The position numbers were made by a program, and so were the translations under genes. Source: Nemopilema nomurai (lineage: Eukaryota > Cnidaria > Scyphozoa > Rhizostomeae > Rhizostomatidae). Taken from it: a DNA stretch of 64,000 nt. The stretch spans positions 992,001-1,056,000 of the forward strand of contig ML133410.1 of the NCBI GenBank assembly GCA_003864495.1, written 5' to 3'. The notes under the pieces are model-generated. The model did no database searches. It had not been told where the DNA came from and saw only the letters and a list, made by a program, of their open reading frames with translations. Below, in pieces: positions 37,801 through 50,300 of the stretch (position 1 is the stretch's first letter; every line of letters starts with the position of its first letter).

Positions 37801-40800
37801 CTTGTTCACCAACTGTATGCAGCTACAGTGTGTCAATGGCATGTCGAGTCTCATAAACAAGTCTGCTTTAGAAGAAATTGGTGCGTATTCCCCATCTCCA
37901 CCTAATGTTTATACGTTTAAACCTATTGACATGTTGGGGCTTAATGGGGGCTGACAACTCTCTCGCTTGTTAGCTGTACCTTTCTTTGCACAAATGCGCC
38001 AATAGACCAAGCCATGAATTGAAATGTACCCTTCATATTTGCGACTTATAAGAATCGTACACGCCTTTTTTACATTGGATTCAAAATATCCAATTACAAA
38101 GGATGCGTAATAATAAAAGAGACAACGGGAGTGGTGTGTGTAGTGTTTGAGCAAATTCCTTTGCCATCAAAGCTTAGTATGAACTTTATCTATTTCTCTT
38201 TTTATCTTTATTTATCTATGTCTGCACCCAGAAATAGAATGCCACACCCCTCTAAACTTTTGCATTTGCCATATGAAGGAACTTAGTCTGTTGAATTTTC
38301 ACCCCTCCTGCCTCTCTCTCTCTCAGGGGGTCTTAGGTCACTCTCAGACTACATCGCTGAAGATTATTACATGTGTAAAGAGTTCTACAAGAGGTAGTGG
38401 AAGCAATTTTGTTTTCCATTTGGCATTGATGTAGCCGGTAACTTCTTCTGTATCTTCTTCGTGCGTCTCAGCTTTCTATGAAGACGAAACAAAATGCTCA
38501 GAAACAGTATGTTTTTCTTTAAATTAATCCAAAAAATTTAGGTTAAAGAGCCATAGCTCTTAATTCTAGGTTAGTGCAAGAAAATCAAGAATTTATGTGT
38601 TTATTATTTACCTTATTTATCCTTCTTAATAACGAAACAGCATGTCGAGAGAGCGATAAAGCAAAGCAATTCTATATATTGTTAATGAAATGTAAATGAA
38701 TTAACCTCCATCCAGTTAATTTTCCATGTATATCTCTTTTCCATGTATACTATGGGTTTTTCAAATTAGCTGAAGTCTAAAAACAAGCCACAGAATGGCC
38801 GGGTGGGCAAGAGACAAACCGGCCTATAAAGTACAAGATATGTCAATTTATCGCCCTTTCCAATGCTTGTGATACTATATATATGTCGCATTAATGGGCT
38901 AGGCCCAACTTTCTACCCCTTAGTCAAGCTTTTGGTGTTTGATCTGACAATGATGGTAAGAGCGTTATGCTAACCCCCATCTAATCATTCATTTCCTCTG
39001 CAGGGGCTACAAACTTGTTCTTAGCACGCTGCCAGCCCTTCAGAATCCCGAAGTAAGAACGGTGTCAAGATTTAGAGACAGAATGGTCAGGTAAGGGTGC
39101 AGTGGTTATTGAATTGTTCCATCTATTTCCAGAATCGATTCGCAAATACCACCCGGGGGAGGGGGGGGGAATCATTTATATTTAGTATAAAGGTGCTCAG
39201 GCTGGGGTACGAACCATCAACCCAAAGAAATAATTTTTAGCATAGAGATAATCTTTCGAAGGTACACAATTTACATCATCTTGTAGTATCACATTTTCAT
39301 TATGGCTGAAAATCTTAAAATTTCCTTACATTCAAGACCCAAAAGTAATTATATAATTGGCTGACTAAAAAAATAATTTTTGCTCAAATTTTGGACTCAA
39401 AAAAGTAACCTGAGCTCCCCTTTCCTAAATATATATGAGTACCCCCCCCCCCCCCCTGGGAAATAACAACGCAACAATGGAAGAATGCCAAGCATCCTTG
39501 TATATTCCTAAGGAATTGTATTTTGATGCGATGCAAAGTCGTTAATGTAGCCTAAGTTAGCCGTATATAGCTCTTCACAACTGCGCAGTGGGTTAGTTCG
39601 CTACTCACTGAATGGTGCTTCATAAGGACCCCATGCACTCTCTATACTTTTTTGAATATTGTCCAGTAATGAAGAAATGCTTATAAACCTTAAAACCCTC
39701 GCTGAATAACCTTTGGGAGCCTCGTATTCGCAACGAGGATCTAAACATTTGTTTTCATTCCCCTAACGACTAGTAAAGTTAATATTCTTATGAGGAAACC
39801 CACAATCTGGGTGCTTTTGGCTGCTAATCATTGACACCGTAATTGGATTTGGCTGGTGGACGATCCTTCTCATTCTTCCCGTCTTCTTTGTTTCTTCGTT
39901 ATTTACGTTTATTGGTTAATCAATGGTGTAATGAAACACTTGGCTTCGTGTTTGTATTTGATCATCAACTTCGGCCATAACTCAATCCACCAGTAATGAC
40001 GAGGATGCTTTTCCGTTTCGTTCCCAGGTGGACTAGACTGCGACTTACCATGGAGCCCTTCCCACAGTGTCTCGAGCCACTAACAGAAAGCCTTGTAATT
40101 GGCTTATTGATGGCTTTGGCAGTCAACTACTTCACCAGTCGCCCTGTCATTTTCTCATTTGCTCTGCATTGCCTTATATGGTTCATCTCGGATCAGGTTC
40201 TCCTCCGCATCGTACAAGGGGTAGGTCCATCTTTGGTTGCGTGCATCTTGTCGCTACGTCACAACGCTTTTTAGTGACATTCTCGTGTCAAGATCATTCA
40301 AAGCGATCTGTCTTTCCGTGCATCCAGAGATTTGCTGTTTCTGACCAGCCGGTCAAGGCTCGAATGACCTATTTTTCATTCCCCAATCCCCTTATGGAGA
40401 GGAAATCAACCCTCCTAGAAAACTGTAGACAGTTTCCACAGGGTGGACCCTTATATCACCAAGTCAGATTCCACCACGTTTGCTAGGAGAAATTGGTTCG
40501 CAAATCCAACAGCCTCGCAAAAGTTTATTGTTCGTTTTTAACAGCTGTGGTGCAAACATTGCAAATTCCTCTTGTTCAGAGTTATTTCATCCAGAGTCGA
40601 GAATGTTCAATTGAACCAATGTCGAATATGTTTTATTGGTTAGGTTCTCTGATCCAAAGTATGTTTGTGGCAAAGAAAAGATTAGGAAAATCTTTTGGAA
40701 TTCACCCTAGGTCAATACAGGTTATGCTTGTTTTGATGAAACGTTGTAGCTTACATGTGCGTTACCTTTGTTGGAACTGTTGCTGAATTGGTAATTAGCC

Positions 40801-42007
40801 AGTGCTTTCCGGGAATTTGCTTATTATTTTCACGAAAACAGCCTTCTAGTTGCAGAAAATTTCGTTAAGCTATGAAGTTGACACTGTTAACCCATGCCAA
40901 TAAGTTGTTATGTCTGAGTCAGATCAATGAGACCCCCGGTCCATCTCTCCTTGTCTATAATCAGCTTTGGGAGACATGTCATTTTCAGGGGGAACTTCGG
41001 TCAATTACAGCTGGGATTATATAAATGACATTGCCCCGGACCATATTTGGTCATTCTCCACAGAGACGCGTATCGTTTCGCAATTTAATTTGTCTACGTA
41101 ACTGAATGTTTGTTATCTGTAATTCACTTGTAGTAATCTCTATCATTGACTTGGATCTTGGATCTTATTATTGAAGCGACTTCCTTCGTCTCAAAAACTG
41201 TCGAAGGAGGTTGTCCGATGCTTGAACCGTGCCAAAGGTTTTCACTGAGACATCATAAAGACAAATGAGAACATGATAGTTGAATCTTGATCACCATTCA
41301 ATTTCATGGTACGGTGCATGTAAGGGGAGCTTAGTCGATCCATTATTGTCGTATGATTTCAATGCAATATATTCAGAAATTCCAGATGAGAGAGGTTTCG
41401 ATATCCAGGGGGGCTCCTCAGTCACGTTTTCAAACCAGTGGGTAAAGGGCCCTGTCATTCATTCTTCGCGAAATGGTTGAATAAGAAATGATTGAATAAG
41501 ACCATTGGTAGATATACTATGCAAGTAAGATGATAGAGCCTTGCATTGCATCTTTAAACCTCTTTGCACAAAAGCTCTCGAAAAAAAATATGATTCAAAT
41601 ATAAATTTGACAATCTTCATTTTGATATATCTTTTCGAGCAGCCAAACACGTGTTGATGGATGCTTCGAGTTTTCCATCGACCAAACATTTTCACCCGAG
41701 CCATTGAAAGCAACCAACAAAAACCCGGCCTGGATCTTGTTGCTTTTTAAGGAAGGATTTTGAAATATTGGTTGATGAATGCCCTCTGTTTACAAAGCCT
41801 CTAATCAGCATTTCTTTCTCGTAGCCAAATGGGACTTTGCCATCTTTGCAAAGGAGATCTCTGGTATGGCTTTTCCGGGAAACGAGCACCCACTTCCTCT
41901 ACCTACAAGGTCTATTCGGGCGAAGCGTCGCTTGGAGAACTAGGAAGTTCAAATTATCTGTTGGTGGTAAGGCAAAAGCCGTTAATCATGTTTCATATAA
42001 TGACTGA
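31886..42007 (+). CDS. UGCG: Ceramide glucosyltransferase
   Basis: This enzyme transfers glucose from UDP-glucose to ceramide on the cytosolic face of the Golgi, the first step of glucosphingolipid synthesis (GT21 family). Exons: 31886-31983, 32603-32672, 32796-32864, 33193-33295, 33632-33733, 35206-35270, 35931-35978, 37769-37880, 38327-38393, 39004-39090, 40028-40220, 41825-42007. Every junction is GT-AG and in phase, giving 398 residues (human 394). The N-terminal signal anchor spans residues 9-32. Expected catalytic positions are present: Asp91 (NERDPA), Asp143 (WINDSG), Asp235 (YIAEDYY) and the RxxRW motif R271-W275. Other matches are [25 protein letters not shown] and VAKYDLIW. The C-terminal hydrophobic region spans about residues 290-330. 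The start is the ATG at 31886; an in-frame ATG at 31904 would remove six residues. A possible poly(A) signal is at 42706-42711. All motifs argue for a functional enzyme. Confidence 0.95.
34040..34303 (-). other. Unrecognised 87-codon open frame in UGCG intron 5
   Basis: The minus-strand frame is open for 87 codons, with pieces such as [14 protein letters not shown] and [15 protein letters not shown], and contains two AATAAAGGC motifs on that strand. It is antisense to UGCG and lies between exons 5 and 6. It could be a repeat-derived transcript; I cannot name it. Confidence 0.15.
39149..39460. mobile_element. Putative MITE with G-run and C-run termini
   Basis: A 312-base AT-rich segment begins CCACCCGGGGG followed by a run of G and ends in a run of C followed by TGGG, so the ends are approximately inverted copies of each other. 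It is flanked on both sides by AAATA (39144-39148 and 39461-39465), consistent with a 5-base target-site duplication. It has no coding capacity. It sits in UGCG intron 10. The element class is inference from the ends and the flanking duplication. Confidence 0.55.
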
Positions 42008-44370
42008 AGGCAAACAATGTTTTTTATAACTAGGCGAATGTTTTAATAATATTTTAACATAACACATTTTTAACTAACACACTGCGGTGAATTCGATAAT
42101 GGAAGCATGTTTTTCTTAAAGCCTTGTTGTAAATTTTTCATTTTGTTGGTTATTTGGTATGTTCTTTTGTCAATTTAGAATATTTGCTTTTCTTTACCTT
42201 ACTTTTTGATAATGACTTTAGTTTGAATAATAATGTCAAATAGTGCCAGTAAAAGTTTCATTTAAAGTGCCAGTAAAAGTACAACTAATAGTGCTAGTTA
42301 AATAATCATTAAAAGCTCCTCATTGAAAGATGTAGATGGATATCGGTGGTGGTCATGTCGCGCTAGCACTAGCAAACAAAGTTGTTGAAATCAGCAAAAA
42401 CCAGTTGTTGATAATTTTCAATTTTGCACAGTCCTTCCTTTCTTTGCCCGCCCTCTTTTGAAAGTGCACAAGCGACACCAGTATGCGTTCATCAAAGGGT
42501 TTTCTTGTATCTGCGTTCTCCCTCTCTTAAAAAAAGATCTTGGCTCCATTCAGGCAAAACGGGCGTTTTCGCCCTCTGATAATTAGGCTGTAATATGACT
42601 ACTGTACTACTGTTCACATAAAAAAACCAACAAGCATCTTTGTCTCATATGTTCATAATTCTACCTTAGGTTTATGTAATTAATGATTACTCAAACTCAA
42701 GTTTCAATAAACAGCATTTTAACTTTAGGCGCTTCTGATTAATAGAAATGCCAGTAAATCGGACGTGTTGAATTTTATTGTCATCCATCGTTTGGTGTCA
42801 ATGTTAGGTAATTTACGTTGTTTCAATTATTTAAGACTTTTTCTATCCTACATGGTATGCCCTCAACCTTTGCCAAATGGCCTTTAAGCTACTTATCGAT
42901 TGAACTATTCAAATTTCATCTGAAAATTTTTCACGTCACCCGCTCTGATTTTATTTATTGTCAACCGTGACACATCCCATTCAGGAAACCAAACCTGAAA
43001 GAGCAGTCGGTTTGAAATTGTGTCCCAAAGAAGAGGCTGTTCGCACACATTGGCCCTGTGTCACTGTGGTTTCCCTTCTGGTGACGATTGACTCTACAAT
43101 GCTTCCTTGTCAACTTATCTTTCAAATTCTCTTCACTATCGATAAGCCAACGTAGCCGGATTTTACGATTCCACAAACAACGTAATCAGAATTATTTCAT
43201 GATAGCTCAAGCCTCAGAGGAATTTTCCTTTACCTGTTATGGTAAAATGTATTGCCCCACAACAGTCGTTCCCAAAGAGGCTCCATTAGAATGTACATTA
43301 GACATCCTCCGCAGCGGAGCTGGTTCTGCGTAATGCAAACGGTGCAATGATATTGCCTTTATTGATCTTGTTTCTAAGCTTCCAATGTTCACTGCCATAT
43401 ACCAGTTTAGTGTGATTATTATATTTATTGTGACTATCCCTAGGTTAAAGCTAAAGGGGGATGGATAAGCAGTGTATTTTCTTAGTAAGATCGAAATCCA
43501 TCTTGTTTCAAGCTCGGTCGATGTCATTGCCATGAGTCCTAAGTTGACACTTGCTTCAAACCAGTTGGTTTTTTGAACCAATAGTTTGGTCCTGAATGAC
43601 TAGAAGCTCTTATGAGCCCTCTAGAATAGGGCTTTTTCGCAGCTCCTGTACAGACTACTGCAAAAAGATTGAGCATCAGACATTGTGACTGGCCGTGCAT
43701 TCTTCTGAAGACATCAAATAACATCTTGCTTTTTCTGAAATCATCCATGTTCAATGAAAACGTCTTTTCACGTTCCACCCTCCTCAATAGTGGTTTCTAG
43801 AGCGGGAGAGCGGAGTGCAAATTTACCCAAGGTGATATAGATTCAACATCCAATTATATAATATGGCAATCAAACGAAACCAATTATAAAGGCCATGTCA
43901 TTGTGGGTTTTTGACAACGGAAAATAGTAGCAAAGTGAAATTACTGCAATAGTTGATAAATTCTACTCCCCCTTGCCCCTTTACCACCATTGATTCACCC
44001 TTCACAGAATGTCACTTGTAGAATACCCTGGTTTCGTTTGAACTATACAAATTTGAAGCGAGTGAGAAGTTTCCTTATCGATAGGGAGTCTTCTCAGATG
44101 AAATTCAGCTTTTTTGTCACTTTGGTAATTGCAAGCCAGTACCCCCTTTGTCCGGCCAAATGTGCTCGAGGACAATTGTCACCCTTTCGTCGACAAAAGA
44201 GAAGCCTGTTCCAGAAATCGACTACTTACTTCTTGGGCTCATTCATGAAACCTACAATTTTAAGATCTTTGATCATCTGACTGATTTTTATTGTTTCTAA
44301 AAAAGGATAAATTCTGTGGAACCTAGGGCAGGTTTTAGTCCATTCGTTGGCCTGGCCAAGTGAAGTAGCC
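42008..44370. other. UGCG 3' flank and upstream region of the vitellogenin gene
   Basis: Only about 2.4 kb separates the UGCG stop from the vitellogenin ATG, both on the plus strand. An AATAAA at 42706-42711 is a likely UGCG poly(A) signal. Near 42236-42300 a phrase like AGTGCCAGTAAAAGT is repeated imperfectly. A minus-strand frame of 114 codons at 43237-43581 has no recognised domain. The vitellogenin promoter must lie in the last part, but no TATA box is convincing. Confidence 0.4.
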
Positions 44371-47300
44371 ATGAAGATCTTCCTGTGCCTATTAGGCCTT
44401 GCCGTGGCAGGTGAGCCTGAAGAATCTTTAACTCGTGTGACAACCATGAATTCTTTTACCTTAGTTTACAGTACAACATTTTAGAGCCGTTCTTGTTACG
44501 TTAATGACACTTTTGCATTTCAGTTTTTTTGCTAATCCTCTTTGCATTTGTACTTGCTTCTCGCTGCTGGGTTTCTAGTGCCAGCTTCGTTATTTGCGAA
44601 CTTCGATAAAAAATTTTGATTATTCTCCATTTAAATCATAAAAAATTTTGATTATTCTCCATTTAAATCATTAGTGTCTGCTTTGGAGTTCAAGCTCAAA
44701 GGTAAGTGAATATATATATATATATATTTTGTTATTACCTATCGATGCTCGTCATTATTTATTGTTCACAAATTGATGTCTATTTTATCGTTATCAATCT
44801 TTTTCATTTAATCATTCTCGACGATTCATTCCAAAACCGTCAGGCATGATTTTGATTTGCTTTAGCATTTTCGCTTCTTGTCCCAAAATTGTCTCTCCTA
44901 TTTTGTATGGTGATGACTATCAGCTCTCCCCTTTATGAAGCAATTCCTTACAACTTGTTTGATACTAAACAGCTCCACTGTAACTGTTAAACAATATCTT
45001 TAGTTTGTGTTGGCATCACTACCCCCAATTTAATTTAATTTAAAAAAGTGTCACCTTCGTCTTAATGTATACCTGGGTGTACGCTCGTGACTGATGCGCC
45101 CATTTCTAGGGCCTAAAATAAATAGACCTCTTGCTAATGCTGACATTGTGTGTAATATCCTTTCGCAACCGAACATTATAAGCGTGTAGAATGCTTTGTG
45201 GAAACGTGCTAATTGTATATTTTGACTTCAAACCAGGTACATACAAGACCAACTCCAAGTATGTATACAAATACGTGGGGCGAATCAGGCCCTCCCAGCT
45301 CCCAGTTCTGAAGACGCAATTCATTGAGTTGCTGCTGAACTGCACTGTCGAGCTGCATCCTCTCTCGCACCAGAAGTTCGTCATGAAGGTGAGCTCCTCC
45401 ATTGTTGACAAATGCTTTAGCATAACCGAAAAGGACTTAGTCCTTAGAAACGCGTCCACTAATCCAGGAATTATACCTATGAATTGGGCTTAGTGCCAAT
45501 TATCGAAACGAGATCAAAATCAGTTCCTAATTGTGCTGTCTCTTCTGTTATCCAGTTTGAATGCTGACATGCTAATGTTTTAATTCAATTATGAAGTTGT
45601 TTGACACTTTTTGGTCGTGCTTCGCGAGATTGCCGTTGTCAGTCACGGATAAGTCGAGAACAATGATCATTGGTCGAATGAGAGCCAATCAAACACGTCT
45701 TCATTTCATATTGGATTGCTTTAGTCTTAACCCTAGCCTGTATGACTTGCATTTGAATCGAAATTTCCGTTGTGTTTGTTCGATAACTGACATCTTTTAA
45801 CAAGTAACTTGAACAAGGACCTGAAATCTCTGAAAGTAATGAAAAAGACACTGGTAAAGATCTTGCCTAGTTGTTTAGCACCTACTTGTCTCTCTGATAT
45901 AGAACGTAGCACAACAGTTTAGTCTACATCTTAATTGAAGAATCTTAATTGACGAATCTTAATTGACGAATCTTTACATCGATTTTTGTATTCCTGTTTA
46001 GATAACCAAGCACAACTTCACAGTCCTTCTGTCAGACCCCAAGTACACTAATGGGCCTGTCGATTGGCGATCTTTTGGTGAGATGGAAGGCCTTTCGACT
46101 TTTATCAAGAAGCCAATCAAATTCACGTACAATAACGGCCTCGTTCAGAAGGTGTTTGCGATGAAAGATGACCGAAGGTTCTCGGTGAATCTCAAAAAGG
46201 GCATTATCAACTTGTTCCATGTTGATTTGACCGGAAAGAACCCCGAAACCGGCTCCGATGATCTTTTTACCAAGACAGAGGTAGATTAACGAATACTAGT
46301 TTATTGTTTTAAGTTACATAGTTACATAGAAACAAGTCAAAAGGGGGTATTTTGTTATTGTTATATAGAACACACCAGAAAGCAAAATACAATAAGTAGG
46401 GAGAATCTCATCCTTTTGATAGGAAAAAATAAAGTTCTTAAGTAGCAATCACCTTATGTACCAAATGAGTATTCGTGACTGTAAGATCTACAGCATTACT
46501 GGAATAGGTTATGGTCTAACGATATGATAAAAACACATTTTCCATTTAAATGGTTTTTCATAGTGGTATAAAAGTTTAATTTCGAGTATTTAGCCTGACC
46601 CTCACCTTATTCTTCCCATTGCTATTTGTCGCCAGGAATCTGTTATTGGCGTTTGCCCAACATCCTACAGCATCAACGAGTTCAAAGTGCTGAATGCTCG
46701 TCGCACCTGGGATCTCATTGGGTTCAACGTGACCAAGGTCATCAATATGAACAACTGCTCCAAATCGGACTACGAAGTCTTTAACACCGTCGTACCAGGA
46801 CCAAACGAACACCCGAGTACTGTACGTATAGCAGCTCTGGCTTCAGTCTAGCCTCATGTGTTCAGATACATTCACCTTATATTGCTGCTAGGCGACATCT
46901 TGTGTTTCTGGGTACAGTTGGAGGGCTGGTAGCTACCCAACGTTGTTTTAGCAACTGTTTCTAAAATAGCATCTTCACATCACTAGATACAAGCATGCTT
47001 CTTCTTTGAATGTTTTTTCTTCAAACAATTCGTCTTCTCTCACAGTTAACTAATCTGACTCAAGCTTGACATTCACCAAGACTTGCATAAGAGCGCACAC
47101 CGCCCCCTCTCTAACTAATGCAACAACTGATTGGTTTCCTCTGAACTGAATGTTGATGCCGTTTACTGGAAAAACTTTCAGAGAAATCGAAATTCATGTT
47201 ATTAACTGCTTAAGATAGAGGTTAGAAGGCCTTCCACGGCTATTGCTCTATTGCTGGTCCTTTTTCGTGTCTTTGCACAAAATCATTTAATGTTTAACAC

Positions 47301-50300
47301 CTTTTCATTAGCTTCATTGTAAACCTCTGTGGGATTTTTACTTTGTGGTTGATGTTGTCTCTCATTTTCACCCTCTCTGACTCCAACAGAATCCACTCAA
47401 ATCAACAGCCACCATCAAGCACAATATTCTTGGAACGAAAACTGCTTTCAAAATCGAAGAAGTCCATGCCGTTGGGCTCCACGTCTTGTATTTGACTTCA
47501 AAGGATGAAGGAGGCATTGATTCGATCACCGATCAGAGGATCACGCTGATCAGAAGCGAGACTGTCAAGCCAGGTCGAGACATCGTGGCTATCAATGGTA
47601 AGTGTGTTGTTGCTGCTGCTCCCATCGCCTAATGCTTCAATGCTTTCTTTTTATAGTAATGGCCATGCTGAGTATACTCGTCACGTGCTTCAAGGCATTG
47701 TTCTCCGGCTATCGTCGCATATTACAAGAATAACTAGCTTTATATGTTTCTTTGTTTGAGCTGCATCCAATAACTGATGCGTCCATGTTGTATCTGCTAT
47801 GACCACTAATACAAAATTGCAGTTTACTTTCATCCTTGTGTTTCACCAAAGCTATCAATCATCTCCATTGTGGATGGAGGATCTGATCTATACTATCATT
47901 CGAATAGAAGGCTCCACACATTTGCAAACATTTTCTTCTTATCGTAGATAAAAACACAGTCCAACAGTCTTTGTCAATGAACGTGCGTAGTTTTGGCAAT
48001 ATAGAACAGGTGCCAGAACTCTCAGAGACAGACAAAAAGAACACCGTCAACCTAGTTTTTACCACGATGACCAAGCTGATGAAGATGGTGCCGGAGTTTG
48101 AGAAAGCAACCACATCTGGCACAACGCATTTGGACATCTTCTCCAAGCATTTACTGCAGGTACTTCAGATGGTCCGAAATGTCAAAAAGCCAGTGCATGA
48201 CACCATATGGAACCGCTGCACCACTGATCCAAGAATGATGTAAGACGTTGTTATGATAATTGTAATAGCCGCCTTTGGAGCATTAGTCTCTATTTTCTAA
48301 ACAGGCAAAAGACAAAGCATAGAGAGTATAGGTACGCAGCATAAGAGGAAAGACCAGGCTCTGATACGAAAGCATATGCGTGATATCGCTGTGTTTTGAA
48401 GACAAGGCTAGTGCTATGTTTTAAAGAAACTCTTTTCCGATGCTGCAGTCTGTGTAACGTATTATCGGAAAAACTATAGCCTAATGACTGTGAACAGTCT
48501 TTGCAATTTTCATGGCTACTTTGACAATCTTTTCGTATGGAGAAAAATTGCACGTCTTCTTTTGACTTCATGTTCGACTACCCTTGATAATAGTGCTTTA
48601 ACTGATTTATTGGGTGAGAAGCTCATTGAGATGAAATGAGTTGCCTTGATTGGCCAGGTCATGGGAACATTCTAAAAAGACGCATATGCTGACATTTTGA
48701 AAGATTTCTAATTTGCATGTCATTATTTTAGACATGAGCTTTTCTGCTGTTTAGTGCTGATGTTTGTTATTCGTCGAAAATATTCGTCTAGCCGTTTTGC
48801 TTGTTGACTTTTCCAGGAAGTGGATGCTGCACGTGTACAGCCTCTGTGGAACACAAGCCTGCATGGACTTCATGAAGGTCAAACTCAACACTGTCACCGA
48901 GGATCTTATCTCCAGCTACTTGATCATGTCAAGCTACAACGGAAACCCCACCGAGACGATGACAAAGTTTTTCAAGGTTCTTTTCACGGCTACATTTTCA
49001 TTCTTAACGGATTCTTATGCAAGGAACTCGTTGTATGACTTGGTTGTACTCAGGAATTAAACACTACGGAGTTTGACAATTATTCTACTGAGGAATGTGA
49101 TGGAGCAACAATATTTGTTATTAGGACAGTAGTAAACAAGGCAGTAAGGAAATAACCTTGACCACCAGTATTTCAACAGCTTTCTGGAATGGCGTTAATT
49201 GTAAGCCTTGCTGGAAATTTGGTATTGTGTCATACACTTCAAGTATTACGTGCCCACCTCACACTTACAACCACTAATTGATGGCGTATGCCAACCCAAA
49301 GCCTCAAAGCTGGAAAATTCTCCGCGTAGAATTACAATGGCTAGTCTGACAGCTCTTCATGGATGACATGCCTACCTACTTTGTAGTTTGGAAAATTAAT
49401 AGATTAGGAAATTCTTAGCTATGGTTAATACTGTGATTGACTAGTCGACGAACTTAAGATAGGTTTAATCTCACGTGGATAAGCCATGTCGATTTTGTTT
49501 CAAATCACGTCTCAATTGACTTTTTGGCGGAAAGTTGCACGAAGATGTTGGTTCTGGTGTGCAAATGAATAGAAAGCTGATATGCGTTTAGGACGGAGAA
49601 GATCCGTAGCTCTTTCCTTAAATGGAGAACATTTTGTAGCCGAGCGTATCAACAGTCAATGCCCATATTTTGTTTCCAATTAAGGATTCCCTAAGCCTCA
49701 CACTTGGTTTGGGGTTACAATGTGGGAGAACCCACTCTCGAGTTCAAGTGGGTTGTTTGCACAACAGCGCCACAACACTGTCTGTATGCCTAATCCTAAG
49801 GCTACTTCCATGCATTTTCTTGATGAACCCTACGTTTCAACTGCTACGACTGTCAATTTATAAATGCATTTATTTATGTTCATTCGTCTAAAACCGCCCG
49901 CTAAAAGACCTTTGTTGTTCTGTTTGGAATATTCATTTCTGAAATGACATTTCGTGACCTTCTTCCCTAGGACATTGTTGCTTTGAGCAAAGTTAAAGCC
50001 TCCTCCGCACTAACCAAGATGGCCCACCTTGGCGCAACGAACATCATCAAGACATACTGCAAGCAACACAAATGCAAGACCACGTGGATCGATGACGTAA
50101 TTTCTTCCATTCTTGTTAAGTGTTTTACGACATGAACCACCAACACAGCAACACCTTAAAAGGAGTTCTTTCTTAATCTCAAGTTCGAATTAATGTTACC
50201 GCAGGTTAAGAGCGTTCAACCACAATCGTATATTGGTGATTATTAAGTGTGACAAAATTGGAAATCAGTTTTTGGCAAAAGTCCACACAACGACCTGTAA

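Noticed and set aside
40067..40486. 139-codon plus-strand frame overlapping UGCG exon 11
   Set aside because: It is out of frame with the conserved UGCG reading and runs on into intron sequence.
41829..42029. 66-codon plus-strand frame beginning MGLCHLCKG
   Set aside because: This is another frame of UGCG exon 12. The frame that continues from exon 11 gives [10 protein letters not shown] and [14 protein letters not shown], matching the UGCG C-terminus.
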